Of a stretch of 8,783 nucleotides of DNA, positions 1-7,089 are shown in pieces (the first letter of the stretch is position 1; every line of letters begins with the position of its first letter). Made by a program: the position numbers and the translations under genes. Below the pieces are notes generated by a model that was not told the origin of the DNA, ran no database searches, and saw only the letters and a program-made list of their open reading frames with translations. Source of the stretch: Promethearchaeota archaeon (GTDB lineage: Archaea; Asgardarchaeota; Lokiarchaeia; Sigyniarchaeales; SOKP01); contig JAHLWE010000258.1 of assembly GCA_019058135.1 (NCBI GenBank), positions 1 through 8,783 on the forward strand, read 5' to 3'.

Positions 1-1
1 T

Positions 2-502
2 CACACAACTGTTGCCAAAAATGAAATATTAATAAATGCTTTAGCTAATAATATCAATGTTTCTGTGATCTTAGATAGAGAATTAACAGAATTGGAAGGA
101 ATCGGTTTATATCAGAAAAAAGTAATGGATTTTGCAATTAAAATTTCTGCTTTTATCGAAACATCGGAATATAATAAAAAGGATATATTTGTAGAAATAA
201 AACGAGCAATTCCAACAGCAATCTCAATTGCTATAATAACGAAATCTGGTTTACCTATAAAGATTCAATCGGTTATGCCTGATTCTATGATTTCTGCGAT
301 TACATCTGCTTTATTTAATCTTACAGAAGTATTGTTGAAAAAGAGTGTTGAATATTCATATATACGCAGTGATAATGGATCAATTATTGTCCATCAAATT
401 GATGAGGAGAGATTATTAAGTATAGCTATTCCAGAAAAAAGTGAAGATCTAATTGGCAGTTATATTGCTAGAATAAAAGAAATAATTAAGGAAAATAAAT
501 AA
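2..502 (+). CDS. Roadblock/LC7-like domain protein, 5'-truncated at window edge
   Basis: The frame is open from base 2 to the TAA at 500-502, giving 166 residues. A GTG at 65-67 is a possible internal start, but reading upstream of it stays open and protein-like (TTVAKNEILINAL...), so the gene almost certainly begins outside the window. Residues about 63-160 have the roadblock/LC7 pattern: a beta strand ending in a 'SGLPI' turn, a long amphipathic helix, then paired strands around 'GSIIVHQI' and 'LLSIAIPE' and a last helix. Such domains form dimer platforms that regulate small GTPases (MglB, Ragulator, dynein light chain) and are unusually numerous in Asgard archaea. The preceding 60 residues (strand 'VSVILDREL', then helix) belong to another domain that I cannot name; a PLD-like or TrmB-type sensor tail is only a guess. 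The gene converges on the ATP-grasp gene with 8 bases between the stop codons. Confidence 0.6.
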   Translation, partial: HTTVAKNEILINALANNINVSVILDRELTELEGIGLYQKKVMDFAIKISAFIETSEYNKKDIFVEIKRAIPTAISIAIITKSGLPIKIQSVMPDSMISAITSALFNLTEVLLKKSVEYSYIRSDNGSIIVHQIDEERLLSIAIPEKSEDLIGSYIARIKEIIKENK

Positions 503-510
503 AAGATCTT

Positions 511-1749
511 TCATTTTATCAATAATTCTATCGATTCTACTATACTCAATGCCCCTTTATATGCTTTTGAGTAATTCTCTGCCTTATATAATATAGAACA
601 CAATGGTTCATATGGTTGAATATTTTTACCTGGCACAGGGACATCTTCCACATTTTTAATTTGTTTTAATTTCTCAATTTTTTGATGTGAAATCAATTTT
701 GGAGCGAAATAAATAAATTTTGAGACAAAATTAGTATTAATATCTAGATTTGAAATTATAATTTCTTTATCCGGATTTAAGCAGCAATTAATATGTTCAT
801 CAATTAAATTTCTATTCAAAGCAAATTCTGCTGCATTTATCGAACCTGGGATTCTGGGATTTATTTCCATTAAATAGGGGCATCCATCTTTTAATACATA
901 ATCAAACCCATTTATTCCAATTAATTCAAGATGTCTAACTAATTTTAAAGAAATTTCTGAGATTTTATATTGAAGAGAATAATTAAGATCCGCAGGAACA
1001 ATGTTTCCACAATATATAAATCTACTTGGTGCATTTAAAAATTCTTTTCCAATTAGTTGCTCATTTATTGAAACTATTTTAATATCAACATTATTACTAA
1101 TCGTAGTGCAACTAACATCAATTCCATCTATATACTCCTGAAGCAACCAATTCCCAGACTCTTTCTCAAATTCTTCATTTTCTTTTATTATATTTAATAA
1201 TTGAGTCTTGGAATTAATTTTAAAAATATTTAAGCCGCCAGAGCTTTGTTTTTTTTTAAGAATAATTGGATAATTTATAAGGTTGTTATCAACTAGATCA
1301 TAGTTAAATGCTAAAGTTTTAGGAACTTTATATCCCATTTTATCTAATAGGGAATTAATACTTAAGATATCTCTTGACTTTATGATTTGGGCGATATTAT
1401 TACCTAAATATCGAATTGGACGATTTAATTTCTTAATTTTATTAAAAATTTTTTCTCGACCTATAATATTATCGTCTAAACCACTTGCTATTATTAAATA
1501 ATCCAAATGGGGATGTTTTTCAATCATTTGAAGGGTTAGATCCGTTAAAACATCACTATAAATTAATTTTAACTTTTGAAAATTATTTTTCAATTCTTTA
1601 GTAATAATTAAAGCATCCTTAATATAAGGAAATAGGTCTGAATCTCCAAAAAAATCTACAGCATATACTTCATAATTTGCATTATATAACGATTTAGATA
1701 AAGGTCGAGCATTAAAACCTGAGATAAGAACTTTTTTTTTCTTAACCAT
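511..1749 (-). CDS. ATP-grasp superfamily ligase (COG2232-like)
   Basis: This 412-residue cytoplasmic protein has ATP-grasp architecture. A pre-ATP-grasp Rossmann-like domain opens with 'VLISGFNARPLSKSL' and 'VYAVDFFGDSDL' (about 7-40), the hallmark start of the COG2232 group. An ATP-binding lobe follows with a lysine- and glycine-rich loop (K165-G172, KKKQSSGG) and 'QEYIDGIDVSC' around E205. The Mg-binding catalytic strand is 'EINPRIPGS', with E295, N297 and R299. Enzymes of this fold join a carboxylate, activated as acyl-phosphate, to an amine or thiol. COG2232 members are annotated as carboligases related to biotin carboxylase, and the substrate here cannot be read from sequence. The ATG at 1749 fits the family's short N-terminus. 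The gene lies 27 bases after the chelatase gene on the same strand, which suggests co-transcription and a shared cofactor-related role. Family assignment is firm; reaction is unknown. Confidence 0.87.
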   Translation of the reverse strand: MVKKKKVLISGFNARPLSKSLYNANYEVYAVDFFGDSDLFPYIKDALIITKELKNNFQKLKLIYSDVLTDLTLQMIEKHPHLDYLIIASGLDDNIIGREKIFNKIKKLNRPIRYLGNNIAQIIKSRDILSINSLLDKMGYKVPKTLAFNYDLVDNNLINYPIILKKKQSSGGLNIFKINSKTQLLNIIKENEEFEKESGNWLLQEYIDGIDVSCTTISNNVDIKIVSINEQLIGKEFLNAPSRFIYCGNIVPADLNYSLQYKISEISLKLVRHLELIGINGFDYVLKDGCPYLMEINPRIPGSINAAEFALNRNLIDEHINCCLNPDKEIIISNLDINTNFVSKFIYFAPKLISHQKIEKLKQIKNVEDVPVPGKNIQPYEPLCSILYKAENYSKAYKGALSIVESIELLIK

Positions 1750-1776
1750 TATTAAATAAATTTAAATCATTATTAA

Positions 1777-3978
1777 TTAAAGAACTCTTTTCAATTTGAG
1801 GATAGTTTTTGTCGGGTCAATCTCATTAAATTTAAAAATATCTGCTTTACAGTATAGTTTAAAATTTTTTTTTATTTCTTCTGCGGAAAATGGATGAATT
1901 CCCAAATTTCTTGTGGCCCAAGATTTTCTGGGTTCTAATATTACAACTTTTATTTTTCTTTTTGCAATAATTTTTGCAATATCTTTTAATTCCTCAGTAA
2001 TCAAATTATAGTCTGATTGTATTTGAGCAACTAGATCAGGATTGGTATAAGAAATATTTGCACCACAGTCGCTACAAATAAATATGACAGGAAAAATGTT
2101 TCGGTTTCTCATTTTCTCAATGTTTATCATCTCCAAACATTTATGTAGTGCAAAAGCCATGGGTGTATATGATTTACCTTCAATATTTTTGATTTTACTG
2201 AGCGCATTTCTTAGTGCAACAGTTGGTTTTTGAAGTACAATCGCATCTTTGCCACGGAACATAATAATACAAATTTTATCCTTTTTCTTATATCCTTCTC
2301 TCTGGAGTGCCTCTATTATATTTGTCATTTGCTTTAAAACACTATACATTGATGCAGAAGCATCTAAAATAAAGAACAAAGCTAAAGGTGCTTTAAATTC
2401 AAAAACCTTTTCCATTATATCAGTTTTATCTAATTTTAATGGAAATTCAATTTCGGTAGGATTATAGGTCAAATTTTTTAAATAACTCCTAATAGAAGCA
2501 TCTAGTGCTATATTTCTAGGATGTTCTAGTGGTCTTCGAAAAGAACTATAATGCCCCTTTTTACTTGAAGTAAATCTTGTTCGGTTTCCTACGCCTCGAC
2601 CGCCAAAATTTGATATTCTCTTAGTATTTCTGATATTATTCAAAATTGAGATTATTTTCTCCTCCAATTTATAAGCAAATTTTTGTAAATTGATAGTTTT
2701 ATCATCTCTATTATCATAAGGTTCCTTAGATGGCAATCTCTTAACTTTCCAACCACCTGCAGGGTCATATTTATGGTTTTTATCCTCTTCTTGTGGTGGA
2801 GGAAGTTTTTGTTCTTTAGTCTCTGGTAAATTAATTTTATCCTTATCTACTGGATTTCTTTTGAATTGTTCTTGTGGCTCATCAGTAGATTTTAAAGGAC
2901 CTTCAGTATCTTCATTTGGTTTATAAATATCTAAGTTCTCATAAGCTTCTTGAATTTTTCCATAAGCATCGATAATTTTGCCCTTTATCTCTTTTGCTGT
3001 CATTGTTGCATCAATTGATTCCATCCTATGCTCAAAAACAAGATCTAAAGCAATTTCTAAGTCCTTATTAAAAATATAAGTTCTATTATTAAAAGCTGCA
3101 TTCGCACGAGCACATCGAATAAATGAAATATCTGCTCTTTGCGAAAAAATAGTTAATTCACTTACAACTTCAGATACAAATTGGAAAATGCGCTCTGAAA
3201 CCTTAACATCTTTTAATATTTTTCTGGCTTGAATTATTCTCTGTTTCAATTCTTTTTGGTCATTTTGGTATTGTATAATGAATTCCTTAGGATTATCATT
3301 AAAATCTATCACTCTTTTAGTAATTTCAGCTCGTACTTTTGGATCTGAAGGTGCTACAATTTTAACTTCTAAACCAAAACGATCTGCAATCTGGGGTCGT
3401 AAATCTCCCTCATCTGGATTCATTGAACCAACTAAAATAAATCTTGAAGGATGCATTACAGAAATTCCTTCTCTCTCAATGATATTTACACCTGATGCCG
3501 AAGCATCCAATAACGTATCTACTATATGATCTTGTAAAAGATTTACCTCATCTATATACAAAATCCCTCTATTTGCTTTTGCTAATAAACCAGCATGAAG
3601 ACTTCTTATTCCTTCAGCTAAAACTCGTTCTATGTCCAAACTTCCACAGACCATATCCTCTGTAGAGCCTAATGGAAGATTAACCAATTTCATCTGTCTT
3701 GTTTCCACTTCAAAATTTCCTTTGTTGACTTTTTCAACGCAAATCTCACATAAATCTTCAAGATCAGAATCAGGATTACAATTAAAATAACATCCTTTTA
3801 TAACTTTTATTTCAGGCATAATATCTATAAGAGAACGGACTGCTGTAGATTTTCCTGTGCCGCGATGACCTGATAAAAGAACACCTCCAATTAAAGGATC
3901 AATAACGTTGAGAATTAATGCAATTTTCATTTTTTCATGTCCAATTATCGCTGTAAAAGGAAAATTGATTTTTCTCAT
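1777..3978 (-). CDS. Fused ChlI-ChlD-type chelatase AAA+ ATPase/VWA subunit
   Basis: This 733-residue protein fuses the two ATPase-side subunits of AAA+ metal chelatases. Residues 1-340 are the ChlI/BchI motor: Walker A GHRGTGKST (37-45), Walker B 'ILYIDEVN' (139-146), sensor 'GSMNP' (184-188) and arginine finger R200 in 'ADRFG'. A Pro/Glu/Lys-rich linker spans about 350-440. An Arg-rich 'GGRGVGNRTR' segment near 455-470 leads into a ChlD-type von Willebrand A domain with a complete MIDAS: D539-A-S-A-S543, T605 and D637 ('SDCGAN'). The family powers Mg2+ or Co2+ insertion into tetrapyrroles with a ChlH/CobN catalytic partner, which is absent here. In archaea without chlorophyll, cobaltochelatase (cobalamin) is the usual interpretation. 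Four cysteines, C63, C67, C77 and C80, sit between Walker A and Walker B. The ATG at 3978 is the first start after an in-frame TAG; a weak TATA-like AATTATATA lies at 3994-4002. 'Magnesium chelatase' is the likely automatic name, but cobalt is the better guess. Confidence 0.9.
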   Translation of the reverse strand: MRKINFPFTAIIGHEKMKIALILNVIDPLIGGVLLSGHRGTGKSTAVRSLIDIMPEIKVIKGCYFNCNPDSDLEDLCEICVEKVNKGNFEVETRQMKLVNLPLGSTEDMVCGSLDIERVLAEGIRSLHAGLLAKANRGILYIDEVNLLQDHIVDTLLDASASGVNIIEREGISVMHPSRFILVGSMNPDEGDLRPQIADRFGLEVKIVAPSDPKVRAEITKRVIDFNDNPKEFIIQYQNDQKELKQRIIQARKILKDVKVSERIFQFVSEVVSELTIFSQRADISFIRCARANAAFNNRTYIFNKDLEIALDLVFEHRMESIDATMTAKEIKGKIIDAYGKIQEAYENLDIYKPNEDTEGPLKSTDEPQEQFKRNPVDKDKINLPETKEQKLPPPQEEDKNHKYDPAGGWKVKRLPSKEPYDNRDDKTINLQKFAYKLEEKIISILNNIRNTKRISNFGGRGVGNRTRFTSSKKGHYSSFRRPLEHPRNIALDASIRSYLKNLTYNPTEIEFPLKLDKTDIMEKVFEFKAPLALFFILDASASMYSVLKQMTNIIEALQREGYKKKDKICIIMFRGKDAIVLQKPTVALRNALSKIKNIEGKSYTPMAFALHKCLEMINIEKMRNRNIFPVIFICSDCGANISYTNPDLVAQIQSDYNLITEELKDIAKIIAKRKIKVVILEPRKSWATRNLGIHPFSAEEIKKNFKLYCKADIFKFNEIDPTKTILKLKRVL

Positions 3979-4111
3979 CCGGTCAAAATCAGCTATATAA
4001 TTGTCTAAAAACTTCTAAATTAAGTAAATTATCCCAAGATAATTTATTAAATTTTTGATACAAATAATCCTTGAAAGAGTTGAGATAGAACGCGAATATG
4101 TGTTTTATTTA
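3979..4111. other. Intergenic spacer between JAMM and chelatase genes
   Basis: This 133-base spacer holds no recognisable RNA or terminator. On the minus strand, after two adjacent stops ending the JAMM gene (TAA TAA, 4109-4114), the same frame stays open for 39 codons to a TGA at 3989-3991. Its only start-like codon is a TTG about fifteen codons in. The tail (…KLSWDNLLNLEVFRQLYS) looks protein-like but matches nothing I know, so I do not call it a gene. The segment also contains the only candidate promoter for the chelatase gene, a weak AT-rich element at 3994-4002. Confidence 0.4.
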
Positions 4112-5083
4112 TTAAAATTTCTGAGATATTGCACGTAAATCAGTTTCTAAATTTTCTACTTTTTGTCCCCACAGATTAATTACTTCTAAAGCTTGATGTA
4201 TAATTATATTTCTTTCTTTATACTCTAAGTAATCTAAAAATTCTTTCATTTTTTCAATTTTTTTATTTGCTCTTTCAACAAATTTATTTATATCTCTAGT
4301 TTGATTCAATAGGACTTCTGGAATCCTCGAAGTTGCACCCTCTCTTGCAAGTGTTTTGAGATATTCTTCTGTTCCAATTAATTGAGAATTTAATTCCTCT
4401 ATTGATTTATTCACTTGATTTTGATACGTCTCAATTAGACCTTCTTTAGGGAGTAGATTTGTTACATCGATAATAAAAGCTTGAGTTGTTTGAATTAATT
4501 GCGTCATACTCTCATATCCTTCTATTTTAAAATCGATAGGATGATAACTTGCTTCAATTCCACTTACATCATCTAATCGAAAAATCTTAAAACCTGGATC
4601 ATTTTCTAAAGGAATATCTGGGTCTCCTTTTTTATCAGGCAATTCAATTTGTTTTATTAATCTCATATGATTAAACACTAGTGAAATAGCTAATGGATTA
4701 TTTGTTTGATAACTCAATGTTGTTCTAATATCGATATGAGACATCATTACTTTAAAACCGGGGTGACTATGATACCATCCAACGGTGAATTCTCCTCTTG
4801 AAAAAGCCTCATCATCAATTATAGAGAGTGCCTCATAATCTTCATCTTTCCATTTATATTGATCCATCACAGCATTTTTGTCTAATTCTTGGTGCATGAT
4901 TGGATGTGCTGCTGAGATTACCACATCATCACCAACATTCTTACCAATTAACACACCACTAGCTTCCAACCAATCATCTTTTGGTATTCGTGCATTAGCA
5001 AATCTAACTGCTGCTGCAACAATTGTTAAATATGCTTTTTTTGGAATAATAACTGTCATTATATTATATAATGAAAAATTCAT
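4112..5083 (-). CDS. Rpn11/CSN5-like JAMM (MPN+) metalloprotease
   Basis: This 323-residue protein has an N-terminal MPN/JAB1 domain (about 11-200) with a full JAMM zinc site: E40 in 'WLEASGVLIG', H105 and H107 in 'GWYHSHPGF', S115 and D118 in 'SHID'. The spacing H-x-H-x7-S-x2-D is exact, so a catalytic zinc isopeptidase is expected. The block 'VGWYHSHPGF...DIRTTLSYQ' is much closer to proteasomal Rpn11 and CSN5 than to bacterial RadC- or JAB-type proteins. Residues about 215-320 are helical and probably coiled-coil (heptad-like, Glu/Lys/Leu-rich), as in the C-terminal helices of Rpn11. Asgard and Caldiarchaeum-type archaea encode ubiquitin-like pathways with such proteins; removal of ubiquitin-like modifiers is the inferred role. 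No E1, E2, ubiquitin or proteasome gene is nearby. An alternative ATG is M9, but the upstream ATG suits the TATA-like element at 5101-5113, which lies 18-30 bases ahead of it. It probably has a promoter separate from the genes to its right. Confidence 0.93.
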   Translation of the reverse strand: MNFSLYNIMTVIIPKKAYLTIVAAAVRFANARIPKDDWLEASGVLIGKNVGDDVVISAAHPIMHQELDKNAVMDQYKWKDEDYEALSIIDDEAFSRGEFTVGWYHSHPGFKVMMSHIDIRTTLSYQTNNPLAISLVFNHMRLIKQIELPDKKGDPDIPLENDPGFKIFRLDDVSGIEASYHPIDFKIEGYESMTQLIQTTQAFIIDVTNLLPKEGLIETYQNQVNKSIEELNSQLIGTEEYLKTLAREGATSRIPEVLLNQTRDINKFVERANKKIEKMKEFLDYLEYKERNIIIHQALEVINLWGQKVENLETDLRAISQKF

Positions 5084-5100
5084 CCTAAAAAATATAGTAT

Positions 5101-5113
5101 AAATTATAAATTT
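5101..5113. promoter_or_regulatory. Near-symmetrical TATA-like element between divergent genes
   Basis: The 50-base gap between the JAMM gene (minus) and the small plus-strand frame holds 'aaattataaattt'. It differs from its reverse complement (aaatttataattt) only in the centre. It lies 18-30 bases ahead of the JAMM ATG and 21-33 bases ahead of the plus-strand ATG at 5134. Both spacings are close to those of an archaeal TATA box for leaderless or short-leader transcripts, and neither start has a Shine-Dalgarno site. In DNA this AT-rich such matches arise easily by chance. Confidence 0.35.
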
Positions 5114-5133
5114 AAAAAAATAAAAATAATTTA

Positions 5134-5307
5134 ATGAAATTCAATATTGGTTTAATTTCACTTTTATTTTTTTCTATACTCACATCATATATCATTTATG
5201 TTGAAGCCTTTACTTTTCAAGATTATAACGCATTTTTATACCCTCCTATAAAGATCTCGGACGATACTAGTGATACCTGTTATCATACTTGGTGGACTGA
5301 AGATTGA
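5134..5307 (+). CDS. Small signal-peptide-like protein (57 aa), hypothetical
   Basis: ATG at 5134 opens a 57-codon frame ending in TGA at 5305-5307. The N-terminus has a lysine (K2), a continuous hydrophobic stretch at about residues 5-22 (IGLISLLFFSILTSYIIY) and a V-E-A sequence at 23-25 that fits a signal peptidase site. The predicted mature part is about 32 residues, acidic and aromatic-rich, with one cysteine (C49) and two adjacent tryptophans (W53, W54). It would be secreted or held by a single membrane helix. I recognise no family. After the TGA the same frame runs on for 25 codons to a TAA at 5383-5385, overlapping the end of the hydrolase gene on the other strand. So it may be a 5' remnant of a longer secreted protein. 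It stands divergently from the JAMM gene. It is the only plausible coding content in the 285-base gap. Confidence 0.42.
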   Translation: MKFNIGLISLLFFSILTSYIIYVEAFTFQDYNAFLYPPIKISDDTSDTCYHTWWTED

Positions 5308-5368
5308 GATTTCACTTACTATAAAATTATAAAACACCATCAATTTCAATCACGTTATATTTTTTTGG

Positions 5369-6154
5369 TTAAAGGTATTTCTTAAGCCAATCAATGGATA
5401 TATTAATAAAATCTATAAGATTATCATCTTTAAAATCATGGCCTGCATTATCAATTTCAATCATTTTATGGTGTTCATCTTGAGGGAAATATCTAAATGC
5501 TTCTCTCGTATAAATCGGGTTAATAGTGGTATCAGCCTTTCCTTGTACAATCAATGCTGGAGTTGTAAATTTTCGAAGATGTGTATTAACATCGGTATTT
5601 AAAATATCTTCGATAAAACTGTAATCTATCCAGATAGGTTCAAAATCCCCTGAGGAAGGTACTTTAAGGGGTGGCCTCCTAAGATTTTTCAAGATTTCTA
5701 CTAACTCTATATTTCCTCTTTTGAGCATTCGCATTATATTAAAACCAGGAGCCCAAAAAATAGTTGTCTTTATTCCGGGAAGATCAGCAATTAATAAAGT
5801 AAGGCCTCCAAAGGAAAGACCAATAATAGCAATCCAAGAATAATTTTGTCGTTTTGCCCACGCATAAACATCTTCAAGGTCTTTAACTTGTTTAGAGAGA
5901 AAAATGAGTTCTCGTTCATTCTCACCAGAACCTGAAAAGTCAAAAATCAACGCATCAAATCCCTCATCGTTCAAAATATTCGCCGTTTTCGTAAAGCGAC
6001 CCCACTCATATTTATCACCTGTAAATCCATGACATATTATTACAAATGGAGCTTTTTTATTTGAATCCTTAAATGAATTATTCGAGGTAATAAAATGAAT
6101 TGCACTTAAAGAACCTCCAGAACTTTTGGGAATTAATATTTTGGTTTCAGACAT
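5369..6154 (-). CDS. Alpha/beta-hydrolase family protein
   Basis: This 261-residue protein is the full length of a compact alpha/beta-hydrolase of the serine aminopeptidase/esterase/dienelactone hydrolase type. The oxyanion loop 'HGFTG' is at 42-46. The nucleophile elbow 'GLSFGG' gives S114, the acid is D208 in 'QGKADTTI', and the base is H239 in 'NAGHDF'. A cap-like helical insertion lies at about 138-190. There is no signal peptide, so it should be cytoplasmic. It probably cleaves an ester or amide bond, but the substrate cannot be predicted. The start is supported by 'AAAGGA' about eight bases ahead of the ATG on the minus strand and by a TATA-like element at 6179-6190. The PIG-L gene lies 103 bases upstream on the same strand, but separate promoter signals argue against a tight operon. 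Confidence 0.9.
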   Translation of the reverse strand: MSETKILIPKSSGGSLSAIHFITSNNSFKDSNKKAPFVIICHGFTGDKYEWGRFTKTANILNDEGFDALIFDFSGSGENERELIFLSKQVKDLEDVYAWAKRQNYSWIAIIGLSFGGLTLLIADLPGIKTTIFWAPGFNIMRMLKRGNIELVEILKNLRRPPLKVPSSGDFEPIWIDYSFIEDILNTDVNTHLRKFTTPALIVQGKADTTINPIYTREAFRYFPQDEHHKMIEIDNAGHDFKDDNLIDFINISIDWLKKYL

Positions 6155-6178
6155 TTTACATTTCCTTTAATAACTCTG

Positions 6179-6190
6179 AATATAATAAAA
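6179..6190 (-). promoter_or_regulatory. TATA-like element for the alpha/beta-hydrolase gene
   Basis: On the minus strand this reads TTTTATTATATT and its near edge lies 25 bases ahead of the ATG at 6154, the spacing expected of an archaeal TATA box for a leaderless or very short leader. No clear BRE purine stretch stands before it, and local AT-richness weakens the call. Confidence 0.3.
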
Positions 6191-6257
6191 TTCATTAAAA
6201 TTTTTTGTTTGTGAAAAGTTTGGTTTATTATAATATCCAGATTTTAATTATAAAAAT

Positions 6258-7055
6258 TTATTTTTGTTTTTTTTCTTTCTTGAGTTTATTCAATATCTCT
6301 TGTGGATATTTCGCTTTGTAAAAAGGAAGACTAGAAAAAAAATGACTGAAAATACGTGTTATCAATGATATTTTGTATTTCTTCTTATTTTCCTTTCTGA
6401 AATAAATCCGTCGAAAAGGTTCGGCATATTTCCAACCATCTATTTTCCTTCCAGCTAATCTCATTATTGGTTTATAAATCAACATCATATATTTCATTAA
6501 CCAGTATTGAGTTTTATGGCATGCGAGTAATTGATTTACTAAGCCAATATCTTCTTTTTTAAAGGGGAAAAAAAAATTGGGACTTAGAGATGAGTAAAAA
6601 TAGAGAATTGGGATATAATCTATTAATTTGTTATAGATAATATAAAATATTGCCTTCCCAGTATTTACATGATCCATATGATAATACCAGGTATATATCG
6701 GTTCTGGGGCAAAAATTATATCCGGTTTTTCTTTTCTAATATAATCCGCAATTCTATTAATGAAATCTTTATTAAATTTTACAAAACCATCAATATAACC
6801 CAAAAAAAAAATATTTTTGGGAGATATTCCGTGAATACTTTGAGCATTATATAATTCCCTTGTTCTGACTTTTGCTAGGAATTTGCCTTTAAACTTATCA
6901 TATTTATCACCCGGGAGCCCAAATTCTCCTTTTGTTATTGAAACAATTTTAATAATATATTTTCTTTTGCTCTTTATGGCAAGATAATGCATTAATTGAG
7001 CATAATTAAACTCTAAATCATCAGGATGAGCTTGGAAAAAGATAATCTTCGCCAT
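6258..7055 (-). CDS. PIG-L/LmbE family zinc-dependent N-deacetylase
   Basis: The 265-residue protein has the PIG-L/LmbE signature. The zinc motif 'AHPDD' lies at 9-13 (H10, D12, D13) directly after the first beta strand, followed by 'TKGEFG' (41-46) and 'RTRELYNAQSIHG' (64-76). The second zinc motif is 'YHMDHVNTG', with H126 and H129 (H-x-D-H). Family members remove the acetyl group from N-acetylglucosamine in glycolipids, thiol cofactors, chitobiose or antibiotics; in eukaryotes PIG-L deacetylates GlcNAc-phosphatidylinositol. In an archaeon a role in sugar or glycolipid metabolism is likely, but the substrate is unknown. The C-terminal 50 residues are strongly basic and lysine-rich, with an aromatic patch (IFSHFFSSLPFY), which may favour peripheral membrane contact (inference). 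There is no signal peptide. The ATG at 7055 starts one residue before the first strand, and a TATA-like element lies 23-34 bases ahead of it. Confidence 0.9.
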   Translation of the reverse strand: MAKIIFFQAHPDDLEFNYAQLMHYLAIKSKRKYIIKIVSITKGEFGLPGDKYDKFKGKFLAKVRTRELYNAQSIHGISPKNIFFLGYIDGFVKFNKDFINRIADYIRKEKPDIIFAPEPIYTWYYHMDHVNTGKAIFYIIYNKLIDYIPILYFYSSLSPNFFFPFKKEDIGLVNQLLACHKTQYWLMKYMMLIYKPIMRLAGRKIDGWKYAEPFRRIYFRKENKKKYKISLITRIFSHFFSSLPFYKAKYPQEILNKLKKEKKQK

Positions 7056-7077
7056 TTATCATCTACTAGAATAATCC

Positions 7078-7089
7078 TAAATATTATAA
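7078..7089 (-). promoter_or_regulatory. TATA-like element for the PIG-L gene
   Basis: The minus strand reads TTATAATATTTA here, 23-34 bases ahead of the PIG-L ATG. This is correct spacing for an archaeal TATA box and a leaderless transcript. The rest of 7056-7202 is AT-rich sequence without a recognisable gene, hairpin or repeat. Confidence 0.35.

Noticed and set aside
2249..2467. Open frame on the plus strand inside the chelatase gene
   Set aside because: It lies antisense to the VWA domain, whose motifs are intact; the 72-residue product has no recognisable features.
3278..3529. Open frame on the plus strand opposite the AAA+ domain
   Set aside because: It is a mirror of the conserved Walker B/sensor region on the true strand.
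1777..3978. Chlorophyll biosynthesis as the role of the chelatase subunit
   Set aside because: No other chlorophyll gene is seen and the context is archaeal; cobalt or another metal is more plausible.
4878..5102. Open frame on the plus strand opposite the JAMM N-terminus
   Set aside because: It overlaps the conserved MPN domain coding strand, and its apparent hydrophobicity is a by-product of the antisense codons.
5305..5385. TGA read as selenocysteine, extending the small secreted protein by 25 codons
   Set aside because: Some Asgard archaea use selenocysteine, but the context matches no known selenoprotein motif, I see no SECIS-like hairpin, and the extension runs into the hydrolase gene.
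6669..6854. Open frame on the plus strand inside the PIG-L gene
   Set aside because: It is antisense to the zinc-motif region and has no domain signal.
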